DNA of 64,000 nucleotides from Bettongia penicillata ogilbyi (lineage: Eukaryota > Chordata > Mammalia > Diprotodontia > Potoroidae), in NCBI GenBank assembly GCA_023548195.1, contig JAJHZJ010000009.1, positions 3,550,501 to 3,614,500 of the forward strand, in the 5' to 3' direction. The notes under the pieces are model-generated. The model saw only the letters and a list, made by a program, of their open reading frames with translations, was not told the DNA's origin and did no database searches. Positions 44,262 to 55,839 of the stretch are shown here, one piece after another (the stretch's first letter is position 1; every line of letters starts with the position of its first letter). The translations under genes and the position numbers were made by a program.

Positions 44262-44512
44262 ATTGTAGATAACTAGGTGGTTTAGAGGATAGACAAGCAG
44301 GTTGGGATCAGGAAGACCTGAGTTCAAATGTAGTCTTACGTACTTGCTAGCTGGGTGACCTTGGGCAAGTCACCTAGCCTGTCTCAATTTCTTTAATTAT
44401 AAAATGGAAATAATAATGTCACCGACCTCATGGGGTTTATATGATCAAACAAAATAGTATTTGTAAGGTACTTTATATTTTACATGCCTAGGACACAGTA
44501 GGAGCTTGTTCC
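44262..44512 (+). mobile_element. MAR1/MIR-type CORE-SINE
   Basis: 'aactaggtggtttagaggat', 'ggaagacctgagttcaaatg', 'gtgaccttgggcaagtcacc', 'aaaatggaaataataatgtc' and L2-like tail 'cctaggacacagtaggagct'. Same type as 41600. Confidence 0.85.
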
Positions 44513-45374
44513 CTTCCACACTGATCATTTTCCGTTTTATAGATATCAATGGACCACTTCAGCTGTTCATCAGTTATCCTTTCCTCTTCCCACATTTCTG
44601 GAGTCTCTCCTTTTCCAATGATACATATCTCCTTTATGATTTTTCTCTTCAATAATTCTTTATTGTTAACATCTAGTACTCGATTCATACTTACTATGTA
44701 CTACTTAATTGTACTTGAGTTAGCCGTAACCACCATACTTCAGAGACTAAGGTATTCCCAGACTTGTAGTCATACAGCAACACTAGGAGAATATTGATTT
44801 TTTTATGTTTTTTTTTTTTATTTTAGGAAGGAACTTGGTGGTAATTAAAACTACAACACAGTTACCTAAGGACATCCAGCCTGCAATCCCACTACTCAAT
44901 TCTGCTTGAAGATTATTGAATGTCTACAATACTTGTTCAAGAATCCGTTCTAATGAACCAACTTTATAGATTGTTCATCCAATCATAGAGCAAGTGTGGA
45001 CAATAGGTATTCTTGATCCACTTGGTTTCCCAGACTGAACTCTATTGAGGGACTGGTTCTAATTTAGGAGGCTCTGAAATTCTCCAGAGTCTGATGTGTT
45101 CTATACCATACTACCAAGCCCATTTCAGGGCTGCTTATCCACCTTGGGTGTCTATCTCAACTCTCACCTGTGTCTCCAACAAGCTTTAGCATGCTCAGTA
45201 ACCACACTCCAGTAAACTGCCTCAACAGATGTGCTAAACCAAAATGAGGGTAATGGGACAGGCCGCAAACCTGTCAGTGAACTAAGGGGTTGTTCCTCCA
45301 GTGGAATGAGTACGTGAGAACAATTTGTTCCGACAGTTATGAAGGGGGCTGAGGCAGGCACTGTGTGGTCAGTC
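44513..45374. other. Unassigned interval
   Basis: No gene or repeat recognised. Confidence 0.4.
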
Positions 45375-45588
45375 TTCAGAGAGGTCATTGTCATCCACTG
45401 TGTCCCGGGCCATTGCCAGGCATTTTGAACTTTGTGTTTTCACTGGACTTCAGTGACTAGAAGAGAGAGTGAGGCTGCCGACTTCATGCAATACTGCCTA
45501 ATTTAAATCCAATACACACACACAAGTAAAGACATCACCCTGTGATGTCATTGATCTTGAAAAATGAGGAATAAACAACAACCCCATT
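45375..45588 (-). mobile_element. Marsupial SINE, degenerate
   Basis: Antisense copy of the 10868 family: 'cactggacttcagtgactag', 'gagagagtgaggctgccgac', 'gatgtcattgatcttgaaa', then 'atgaggaataaacaacaacc'. Confidence 0.65.
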
Positions 45589-45629
45589 ACCTACAAGCCA
45601 AAATGTAGAAAATCTCATCAACTATAAGA

Positions 45630-45935
45630 AATCCCTTTCAATGGGGGAATAATTTATTAAGTACTTACCATGTGGTAGTCACTATGCTAACTAAATGCTA
45701 GGAATGCAAATACAAAAAAGAAAGAGTCCTTGACTTTAAGGAGTTTACAACCTAATAGGAGAAGGCGATATACAAAAGGAAGCTATTAAAGTAGGGAGAG
45801 AGGAAGAAGATGCCCTGCACAGGGTCGTGATGGAGAAGTCCTAAGGATCGCAGCTGGATGAGAAGTGGAGGCATAGCTGGCCTGGGCACCCCTCTTAAAA
45901 GCAGATCTGGGAAGCTCTTCCCTTTGCCCTCCAGC
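45630..45935 (-). repeat. L2-tailed interspersed repeat, copy 2
   Basis: Partner of 43490-43775: tail 'tttattaagtacttaccatg', 'gactttaaggagtttacaac', body 'aaaggaagctattaaagtag' and 'ggcatagctggcctgggcac'. Confidence 0.6.
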
Positions 45936-46699
45936 AATTGGATTCAGTGTTGTATATTCTCCATGTTAGTGGCAAATATCTCTGGTGAATATGCATCTGT
46001 CTCTTAGCAACCTTCTTGATGGCTAACCAAAGGATCATAAAATAAGACTCTTATTACATCTTTTCAGGAATCATTTATTTTAGCATATGTATGGATGCTA
46101 TCTCATTGAAGGAGAGTCTTTAAGGTAGCATTTCACTCAATGGATTCAAGCATTTTTTATAGCCAAACAACACACAGTGGGATCATATATATTTAATACT
46201 TATCATTCAGTGGAGTAACTATAAAGAGATGGTCTGCTACATATAGTCATTTGTAAAAACCTATTCACTCCCTTCTCATTTTCAAGGATGCCTTTAATAG
46301 ATATGTAGTTTATTTGTATGAATATTTGATAAAATGAGAATGAAGAGACAGTTATTGGTTTCCTGTTAGTTGCCTGCTTCAGATATTAATTATATCCTTT
46401 TTTTATTTTTCCCCACTCTTTTTTTAATCCTTTCCATGAGAGATCTTGTAAGATAATCCTTTGATGATTTCAAGATTGTGTCACTTCCAGCACTAATTTC
46501 CTCATTTTGAACTGATCTGAACCATCTCCTCTTCTAATTTCATTTTTTTAAATAAGCAATTTTTTTTATATCACTGTAGTATTCCATGTATCTCTCCCCA
46601 TCTCTGAAAGTCATCCATATGATAAATAGCACTTTTTTTAGAAAGTCAGCACAACTTATCTACACATTGAAAAAGTCTGAAAACATGTGCAATGTATAA
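45936..46699. other. Unassigned interval, T-rich at its end
   Basis: No feature recognised before the L1 that starts near 46700; some of 46390-46600 may already be L1 3' UTR. Confidence 0.4.
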
Positions 46700-47274
46700 C
46701 ATCCATAGACCTCCCACCTCAATGGAAAGATAGTTTGGTGGGTGGGGGAAGCTGTTCTCATATGTTTTCATTCCAGTTTCACCTGATATGATTTTGTTAC
46801 ATTTATTTTTTTATTTTTTGGTGTGTTGTTTTTCTTTTCACTTAGATTGTTGTAATTACTGTATATTTTTAAGCTCTACTTATTTCATTCTGAATCAGTT
46901 GATATAGGTCTTTTTATATTTTTCTATATTTATCACACACATCATTTCTTATAGCACATTAGTCTTCCATTATGTCCATGTACACTAATTTATCACCACA
47001 TTGTTTCCAAAATGGATGCACCATTTCACAGCTCTACCAATAATGTTCTAGTGTGTTTATCATTCCACAACTCCTCCAATATTCACTGTTGCCATTTTTT
47101 TGTCATTTTTGCCAATTTTTAGGGTGTAAGGCAAGCCTTCTGGCTTGTTCTTATTTGCATTTCTCTTAGTGATTTGAATTTTTTTTATGTAGTTGCAAAT
47201 GCTTTACAATTCTTCTTTTGAGAAGTGCTTGTTCTTATCCTTTGACCATTTATCTATTGGGGGAATGACTATTT

Positions 47275-47275
<1 letters not shown>

Positions 47276-47323
<48 letters not shown>
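47276..47323 (+). repeat. (CA)n microsatellite in L1 3' part
   Basis: About 23 CA units within the L1 relic. Confidence 0.97.
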
Positions 47324-47326
<3 letters not shown>

Positions 47327-48606
47327 GGCAAGGTTTATATCTTGGACACCAAACTCTTTTAAAAGAAATCTGATACAAAGACATTTTTTCCTGTTCTACT
47401 ACTTACTTTCTTACTTAGATGCATTAATATTGTCTGGACAGAATTGTTTCAATTTCAGGCTAACAAAGTTATTTATTTTATGTTTTGTAATTATCTCTAT
47501 CTCTTGCTTAGTTAAGAACACCTCTTATCCATATCTGTGAGAGGTATATGATTTGCTTCTCTTCTAATTTTTTAAAATAATAAAATCTTTGTCACATGTC
47601 CATGTAAAATGTTTTGTGGAGTGTGCTGAAAGTTATTAGTCTAAACCTATTTTCTACCAGATTGCTTTCCAGTTTTTCCCACAGTTTTTTATAAAATAGG
47701 GAGTTTCCCCCTTGGTAACTTGTGTTTTCCTCTTTATTAAACAGTGGTTTATTGAGTTCTTTTGTTTCTGAATCTCCCTTGTCTAGTCTGTCCTGTTGAT
47801 TTATTTCTCTGTTTTTTAACCAATACAAAATAGCTTTATGGTAGCTGCTTTATGATATAGTTTGAGGTCTGGAAGTGTGTTCAAACTTACTTCTTTCCCT
47901 CCTATCCCTTGATCTTCTAGATCTTTTGTTTTTCCAGATGAATTTTGTTATTATTTTATCAAATTCTGTGAAGTATCCCTTGGTAACTTTATCGGTGTAG
48001 CATTAAAAGTATAAATTAATTCTGGTAGAATTGTCATTCTTATTAAGTTGGCTCAGGCTAGCCATAAACACCAATTATTCCTCTAGCTATTTAGGTTGAG
48101 GGTTTTTTTTTTATTTCCTTAAGAAACTCTTTGTAATTGAATCTGTATAGGTCATTTATATGCTGTCAGAGGTAGATTTCCATGTATTTTGTGCATTTTG
48201 TAGTTATGTGGAATGAAATGTCCCTTAGTGTTATTGTTTCTTGTGTTTTGTTATTATTATATAGAAATGCTGTTGATTTTTGAGGATTTATTTTGAATTG
48301 AAGCTATTAATTGTCTCAATAAGTGTGTTTGCTCATTCTCTGGGGTTTTCCAAGCAAGCTATCATATCACTAGCAAATAGGGAGAGTTTTGACTCCTCTT
48401 TATATATTTTTATTCTTTAATTCATTTCTATTGTCTTATTATTATTGCTAGCATTTCTCAAATATATTGAAGAATATTAGATTAAATTAGTATCTTTGCT
48501 TCCCTCCTATATTTATTGGGAAAGGTGATGTTGTACCCCATTGCCTATGATGCTTGCTTTTGATGTTAAATAGATACCCTTATGATTTTTTTTTTTTTTT
48601 AAAGTT

Positions 48607-48845
48607 CCCTCTAGGGCAGCTAGGTGGATAGAGTAGAGTGCTGAGCTTGGAATCAGGATAACCTGAGTTCAAATCTGAACTCAGGCACGTACTAGCTATG
48701 TGATCCTGGGCAATTCACTTAACCCTGTTCGACTTCTTTTCTTCATCTGCAAAATGACCTGTATGGAGAAGGAAATGGCAAACACTCCAGTATCTTAGCC
48801 AAATGAAATCCCACAAGGGGTCACAAAGCATTGGAAACAACCAAA
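48607..48845 (+). mobile_element. MAR1-like SINE inserted in L1
   Basis: 'gggcagctaggtggatagag', 'ggataacctgagttcaaatc', 'tatgtgatcctgggcaattc', 'ggagaaggaaatggcaaaca' and 'atcccacaaggggtcacaaa', ending 'ggaaacaaccaaaca'. Opposite orientation to the host L1, next to a T16-type run. Confidence 0.88.
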
Positions 48846-51060
48846 CAGAAACAAAAAATGCTAATAGGACTTTTAACATAAAAGTGATGTACTTTGTCAA
48901 AGTAGAACTACCTTTTCTGAATCTTTTAATCATTTTTGAAATGATCATTTTTGTATGTTTTGGTTTTATTATCATCAATTATATTGATTGTTTTCCTAAT
49001 GTCAAACCATTTTGCATCACTGGTATAAATCTCGCCTGATCATAATGAATGGATAAATCACTGTAATTTGTTTGATAAGGTTTAGTTTAAAATTTTTGAG
49101 TCAATGTTCATTAATGATATTGGACTATAGTCCTCTTTCCATGTTTTTCCTTTCCCAGGTTTATGTATTAGGACTGTATTTGCCTCATAAAAGGATTATG
49201 GTAGGGTTCTTTCTCAATTTTTGAGAATTATTTGTGAATTATGGATATTAACTGTGTCTCAAAATTTTGATAGCATTCTCCCAAGAATCCATCAGGTCCA
49301 GGAGATTTTTCTTTTTCTTCCTTTACAGCTAAATCTATTTTCTTATCTCTGGTTAGGTTGTTTAAGATCTCTCTGCTGTCTTCTAATAATTTGGATATTT
49401 TATATTTTTTAAATTACTCTCTTTTATGTTTGCAGTTTTTAGAATATAACTATACATAATATGTTCTGATTTTTCTTTTTTAATTCTACTTTTGCTGTGA
49501 TTGTTTGCTAGCTATTTTACCAATTTGATTTTTTTGCTCTCTTTTTAATCAGATTAGCTAAACGTTTATCAATTTTATTAGTCTTTTCAAAGAACCAGCT
49601 TTTAGTTTTATTTATTATTTCTATGTATTTTTTGCTTCTAGTTTATCTATTTCCCCTCTAATTTTAATACTTCTTCTTTTGTGCTTATTTTAGGTTTATT
49701 TGTTGATTTTTTAATTTTTAAAAAAATGCATCTATTTTATTCATTTTGCTAAATATATGATTGTGATATTATTTTCCCCTGATGACTGCTTTAGCTGTAT
49801 CACAGAAATTTTGGTATGTTGTTTCATTTTTATCATTTTTATATAGTTATTGCTTTTTTATGATTTGTTCTTTGATTTCCTTTTTATTCAATATGTCATT
49901 GGCAAGTATTCACTTGGGTTTGTATCTCTTGGTCCCTGAATCAATTTCTACTCTTATTTCACTATAGTCTTTAAAGATATAGTGATTATTTCTATCTTTT
50001 TTTTTTCCTCTCTCAATATTCTGTGCCCTAGTACATGGTAAATTTTTGTAAAAATTTCATGGGATGCAGAGAAACATGTATATTTTTCATTGTCCCATTA
50101 AAATGATGCCATAAGTTTTTAAACTCTACTTTCTCCAGAAATTTGTTCAGTTCCATATTTTCCTTTTTGTTTTTCTGTCTTTAGACTTATCCAAAACTGA
50201 TAGAGTGATATTGACAACTCTTGTCCTTATTATGTTACTGGGCATGTCTTCTTGAAACTTCGATCTTTCCTTTATGAATTTGTATGATAAGGCATTTGAA
50301 GAATAGGTTTATCACTGATATTGACTTCTTTCAGCATAATATATTGTCTCTTTTTTATATGTTTTGAACATTTGTTTTTACTTTGTGTGGTGGCATGATG
50401 GCAATTCTTGCTTTTTTGGATTAACTTGATTCTTAGTAAATATTTTTCCCCAAAACCTCAGTTTTATTTTGTGTGTGTTTTTGCTTTTTAAATGCGTTTC
50501 TTGTAAGCAACAGATTGTAGAGTTTTATTTTCTTATTCAATCTGTCCCTCTTTTTTGTTTTATTGGATTATTTAATCCATTCACATTTAAAGTTACAAGA
50601 GTTAAGTTTATATTTACCTCCATCTGCCTCTAAAATTGTTTTTTTTTCAAGTTATGATTTTTCCCTCTTCTACTATAAACATAACATTATGCTCCTTCAA
50701 TTACCTTACTTTAATCTTTCTATTTAAGGTGACCCTGTTAGCACTGGCTCCCTTCCCCCCTCATACCTTCTCCTTATTTATTACTTTTTCTTCGGAGGTT
50801 TTGTTTCCTTGTTCCTTTCTCTTGTTTTTATCTAGTTATATATTTTTTCCTCTCAGTCAAGTAGATTCCTCCTTCTTCTCCTTCCCTTCAGCTAGTCCTG
50901 TTCTTTAGGTTTTTTATTTCATTTTTTTGTGCCCTTTTGGGTTTCTCCTTACTCTTTGCATTATCTATATTCTCTTTCTGTTTACCTTATACCTTCAATT
51001 TCTGATTCATGACCTCTATAATCATCTTGGCCTCTCTTTTTTCTCTGTGTTTTTTAAACA

Positions 51061-52009
51061 ATAAAGGTATCCATTTTAGGCTCTGCCCTCTAGGTGGTTT
51101 TTGCCACAACCTATACCCTTTTCTACTGTGCCTCACTGCCAGAACAATGCCAATTCTTTAGGTGTCAAATGGGACAAATAACCCCATTGCAGACCCATTT
51201 CCCAAATCCCCACTGACCTATATCTTTCTTGTTAACTTTTGTGCTTGTCTAGAAATCTAACCCCTATAGCCATGCTTTCCCACTCCTCCAGGTTCCAGTT
51301 GCTCCCAGGGGTTTTATCTCCACTCCTCTCCTAGGACATATAGACTTTTCAGGCACCAAACCTCCAACTCTCATCCAGTATAATGTCCTCTTCTCCCTTT
51401 ACCCATAGGACATTCATCAACGGAACCCTCTCCCACCTCCAAAGTAAAGCCTCCTTCCTTTCTCCTCCTTCCACTATTTCCCCCCTCCTCCTCACCCACT
51501 TCCCTCTAGGTTCTTCTCTGTCTAAGGTCACAAAAGTCACCTTCCTCTCATTGCTAGCCCTTAACTCCAACCCAGTGCCTCACTTACTCCTTGCTTCCCT
51601 TCTCCCCCTTTCATGTATCCTCTTACGTTGTAATTTAGTCACACAAAAGAAGCTTTCATTTGTAGTCAGGGTGTCATCAGGCTCAATCCATAATGCTTCC
51701 TGTCTGCCACGTTACTGTTACCTCTACAGCATTCCACCTTCAGCCCTTGTACATTTCCGCTATGTGTATTATGTACATTTAGAAAAAAGTCCTTTACTGA
51801 CTTGTCTGTTGTCACTCTTTTTGCTGTTACCATCTACATTCATTCAATCCTCCTTTTTAAAAGTTCTGTTGTTTAAGGATTTTAAGAAGCAAATAATCTC
51901 TTCAGTTCTAGTTTTCTTTCTAAAATGTTTCAAACTCTATTATTGAATTTCATATTTTGGCCTATATTTACAGTATAATTGACACCTACCTACAAATACT
52001 GGGGCCAAG
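51061..52009. other. Unassigned pyrimidine-rich interval
   Basis: Open on the plus strand over 51383-51946 (187 codons), but the frame is Ser/Leu/Pro-rich because the strand is pyrimidine-rich, as in antisense L1 spacers. No domain seen; I do not call a gene. It may be more L1 spacer or 5' sequence. Confidence 0.4.
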
Positions 52010-52500
52010 AGGTAGATTGTCTTGTTTGTGGAACAGCTAGGAAGCCAGCATCACTGAACTGAAGAGTATGTGGTGAGATGGAAGGTGTAAGGAGACTGCA
52101 AAGAATGGAGAGGACTAGGTTATGAAGGGCTTTGAATGACAAAGAGCATTGTGAACATGCTTCTTTGGCAATAAGGAACCACTGGAGTTTGTTGAGAAGG
52201 GGGTGGCATGACCAGATTTGCATTTTAGGAAAATCATTTTAGCCCCTGAAGAATGCATTGGAATGGGCTAAGGGCAAAGAAACTTGAGGCAAGGTGATCC
52301 ACCTGCAGACTTTTGCAATAATCAAGACATGAGGTAATAATGGCCTGCAGTATAGTGGTGGAAGTGTCAGAGGAGAAAAGGGAGCATATGCAAGAGATAT
52401 CGCAAAGTATTAGCAGGTCTTAGCAGCAGTAGATACAGGAGATGAGAGATAATGAGGAATCTAGGATGACTCCCAGGGCCCTTTGTTTCTGTGCTATCTT
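52010..52500 (-). mobile_element. L2 LINE fragment, C-terminal coding part
   Basis: Antisense of the L2 reverse-transcriptase C-terminal region: 'ggttatgaagggctttgaat', 'gcatgaccagatttgcattt', 'ttgcaataatcaagacatga', 'atgactcccagggccctt'. Same element family as the plus-strand L2 at 55.8 kb. Confidence 0.75.
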
Positions 52501-52639
52501 TTTAAGGTCTTTCTAAAGGTTGTCAGTAGGAGCTCAGTTCTAATGCAATGTAGATACTATAGTGGTATGTGAATTAACTGTGGAAAAGATAATTAAATAT
52601 ATTAATATATATACCAAACCTTACAACTTTTTATATCTT

Positions 52640-53690
52640 TAAACACTTAATATACAATAGGTTCTCCTTTTGCTATAACTTCTTGTTTTATATGATTTAT
52701 CACTGAGTTCATATGATTGACATGTGTTGTTTAATTATCATCATGAAACAATATTTCAATCACATCAACAAATATTCCTTTTTCCCCCAAATATAGCCTT
52801 GATTATACTTTGATATAGGTTTTTAATGGAGTTTAAATCAAGTGAGAATCTAGGTCATTGAAGCATGTTTATCTCCATCTTTTGGGAAAATGTCTTAACC
52901 TTTTATGCAATGTGGCCTGTTGCAACGTTCTATTCCATTTCTATCTGGGAACTTCTATTCTGCTTCTTGGTGTATCAATCAGAGTTCATCATTCTTCAGT
53001 GGAGATAAGATTCAAGACTCACTGGAAGTAAAAAGCAAAAACAAAAACAATAAATATGTACATGTAAAAAAAATGGGGGAAGGGGAATGGTTGTTTTAGA
53101 GTATGATGATCTTAAGGACTCATCTGAACTTTTGCTATAGCCTTAATGAAAAAAAGTGAGTTTCATCAGTAAAAATTACATTTTCCCTATATTCAATACT
53201 TCAGTCTTCCTATTATCCTGCCCATGACAACTTTCATCTTCTTAGCAATGTTTAATTCTTGAGGTTGGCCAACTTCAAGATGTTCTGTCAACGTCTCACT
53301 GTAGACAATAAATAACAATTCTTCTAGATGCCAGGTCCTTCTGAAAATCTCTGCTTACTTTCTAAAGATTAATTAAACTGTTCTGCAGCAACAGTTTGAT
53401 AGTTTTTGATATTTTTTTTTATTTTTGACTATAATTTCCTTTTAGTTTTGGTATTACTGATCCTGTTTCATTGTGGGTTTGAATGATCCTTGAAATGCTT
53501 GACTTTTCCACACCAACAGCCCCTTACAATATCTCTAATAGTCATTGAAGTATGCTCTTTAGGACTTGGTGACTTTTGCATATTTCCTTAGAGTACTGTC
53601 ATTCTTTATAACCATATTATACAACAAAAGAGAACAATGAAGCACATACTTTTATGACATTAAACCCAGCACTCAACTGACATAAAACTA
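52640..53690 (-). mobile_element. Tc1/mariner-superfamily DNA transposon relic
   Basis: Decayed minus-strand transposase. Conserved Tc1-type blocks appear in the right order when translated with frame jumps: an N-terminal DNA-binding part ('SPKEHTSMTIRDIV', near 53565) followed by a 'TMKQDQ' stretch where Tc1 proteins have KETGS-like residues; 'VIFTDETHFF' (near 53170) with the second-strand 'DET' catalytic Asp; 'FSLDLNSIKNLY' (near 52845), matching the QSPDLNPIENLW motif with Glu replaced by Lys; and a C-terminal 'VIAKGEPIVY' (near 52660). Length of about 1 kb suits a Tc1 element. Inverted repeats were not found with confidence. Stops in every frame; dead. Confidence 0.7.
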
Positions 53691-54204
53691 ACCAAAAGTG
53701 GAGAAATCAGTTCAATCTAACTTGATATGATCAAGGTCAGACATTTCAAGTAAATATAGTGCCAGCAGAAACAGATGACCCTTGATGTACCCAAATGAAA
53801 CCATTTCAAAATTATTGTATGTTTGAAGTAATTGGCATGCCATGTGATCTGATGTTATCTAAGGCTGAAGATAGTAAAACACAAAAGTCATCTTTTGCTA
53901 ACAACCATACAAATTCAGTGCGGAAGAACACTAGAATTTCTCAATCAGAAGGGTTTCTACAGGCCATTGAGTGTAAAGTCATACCTGTGCAGTTCTCAAA
54001 ATATAGACTAGAGATCCCTACATGTACCTGGGTCCTTTCCAGGGGGTCCGAGAGGGAAAAACTATTTTCATAAAAATGCCAAGGTATTTTAAATTCTAAC
54101 ATGGCAAATATTACTAGATATAAACCACAAAAACAAAGTTCTTTGGAGGATCCTCAATAATTTTTAAGAGGATAAAAACATCCTGAGAACAAGTCTGAAA
54201 ACCA
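53691..54204. other. Unassigned interval
   Basis: No feature recognised; a 92-codon frame at 53795-54073 has no domain. Confidence 0.4.
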
Positions 54205-54430
54205 CAGCTCTAGAGGAATCCTATTGGTAACTAGGTCTGGAATCAGGAAGACTCATCTTCCTGAGTTCTACTATAAGCTGTGCAACCCTGGGCAAGTCAC
54301 TTAACTAGGTTTCTCTCAGTTTCCTCATCTGTAAAAGGAGTTGCAAAAGGAAATGGCAAACTACTCCTGTATCTTTGCCAAGGAAACCACAGATGCGGTC
54401 AAAGAATCAGACAGGGCTGAACAATGAAGG
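54205..54430 (+). mobile_element. MAR1-like SINE
   Basis: 'gtaactaggtctggaatcag', 'gtgcaaccctgggcaagtca', 'tttcctcatctgtaaaagga', 'gaaatggcaaactactcctg', 'tgccaaggaaaccacagatg', with the head shortened. Confidence 0.8.
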
Positions 54431-54581
54431 GGAACAGTGCCTACCAAGTAGTCATTCACCTTTTAATGTTTAAAGATCATTACTGAGGAGGAACTCAATA
54501 CCTCCTCAATAGCCCACTTCACTTTTGGGTAGTTCTAATTGTTAGAAAAGTGATGTCTATTCTATAAGAATAAATAAACAC

Positions 54582-54583
<2 letters not shown>

Positions 54584-54629
<46 letters not shown>
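54584..54629 (+). repeat. (GT)n microsatellite
   Basis: About 22 GT units. Confidence 0.97.
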
Positions 54630-54630
<1 letters not shown>

Positions 54631-55839
54631 CTAATGGTATCAAGATGTAACCCTAACCTACCTACCTTCTCATTTTGCGTCACTTGAATTACTGCACAAC
54701 CAAATCTCTTGCTACAAATTACAATGGCTTTTTAGATTCAGAAGTATTTGCAGGCTATGCTCAGTTGGGTGGCAATATTTCCTGGGCTTAATTTTGCTCT
54801 GCATTAAAAAAGCTCCCCGAGGCAGACTTTTAAACTACTTGTTTGTTCTTATCAGAAGCATCCCTTTTGCCTCCCTAACTTGCTAATTAGCTGTAGAGCA
54901 TAATTTCCTCTCAGGTGTTTTCCTTTGGTAGGCAGAGCAACCAAATACTCACCTCCTGTTCCTTGGCTCTTTCCTTTCCATTCTACCACATTTCCTGGTT
55001 TAAAAGTGGCCCATAGAAAAATAGGTTTGCCATGTATCCAACAGCACTGGGTGGTTCTTATTATCCAATCAATGTTAAAGTTTGCCTTAGTCACCCTTGG
55101 CAACCATGCCGTCCATCACTTACCTTTCTTTAAATAGTTTTGCATAAAATAGTAAGAATAATTAACTAAGCTTTACAGCTTCTGAAAATATGTCTCCCTC
55201 CAACCTCTCCCTCCCAAAACAAATATCCCTTGGGTTCCTAAGGAGGCTTTGCATATTTTTTTTCTTTTCAAGCCCTTTAAGCATTAATTTGAACTGTTAA
55301 CTTTTTATGCACAGTGATTTTCTTCAGACTGAGACTTTGAAGATGAGTACAATAGCATTCCGAAGCCAAGTTTAAATGATTTGTGAACTATTGCATCCTC
55401 CGTCCCCCTCGTTGGCATAATTCCAGGTCTTTTCATCACCATTCCTCAACATGGCTGGAAGTCATACTGGCTGAGTAAACCCAGAATCAGGGCAGACCCT
55501 AATGCATGACATTATGGAGTTACTCTAAGAACTTACAGAGCCTAATTTCTTCTGCCTGCTCCCATGATTACTTTCCTGTTCTCACTGTTGAGTATCAGTA
55601 TCCCCCAGCTAAATAGTGGGAAGTTCATGACCAACAAGCTGGCCGCAGATGATGAATTCATTGACCACTACAACCCATGAAACAAAGGAAAACAATTTAA
55701 ATGATCCTTACTTCTGGGTACTCAACGCCCTTCTGCAGTCATTTTGGTAGAGTGATTAAAAATTACCAAATAATGCCCTTCCATAGTGATGGTGGTAGAG
55801 CGGGGGAGGGGCAAAGGGACAGACTATACTCTTTCCTGT
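54630..55839. other. Unassigned interval, repeat-poor
   Basis: About 1.2 kb with no recognised repeat. A minus-strand 83-codon frame (54852-55103) and a TAATTA-type word at 54885-54892 are the only marked features; see findings. Confidence 0.4.

Larger units (their letters stand above)
47100..50620 (-). pseudogene. L1 ORF2 relic (endonuclease/reverse transcriptase)
   Basis: Decayed coding region inside the 46.7-51.1 kb L1. The N-terminal endonuclease block (NVNGLNNPIKQKR ... QETHLKSK) lies near 50500-50600. No long frame survives. Confidence 0.75.
46700..51060 (-). mobile_element. Old L1 element with recognisable ORF2 and inter-ORF spacer
   Basis: Minus-strand L1 missing ORF1 and the 5' end. 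3' UTR at about 46700-47100 ('tcacacacatcatttcttat'), ORF2 from about 47100 to 50620, then a pyrimidine-rich spacer to about 51060. The 5' end of ORF2 is clear: translated on the minus strand, 50605 downward reads 'TLNVNGLNNPIKQKR', then 'CCLQETHLKSK', the L1 endonuclease N-terminus with its catalytic Glu in QETH. Many stops. Interrupted by a MAR1 SINE and a (CA)n. A different, older family than the 14.9-kb L1. Confidence 0.8.

Noticed and set aside
51383..51946. 187-codon plus-strand open frame
   Set aside because: Low-complexity Ser/Leu/Pro composition driven by a pyrimidine-rich strand; no domain, no splice or promoter context, and similar frames occur in antisense L1 spacers.
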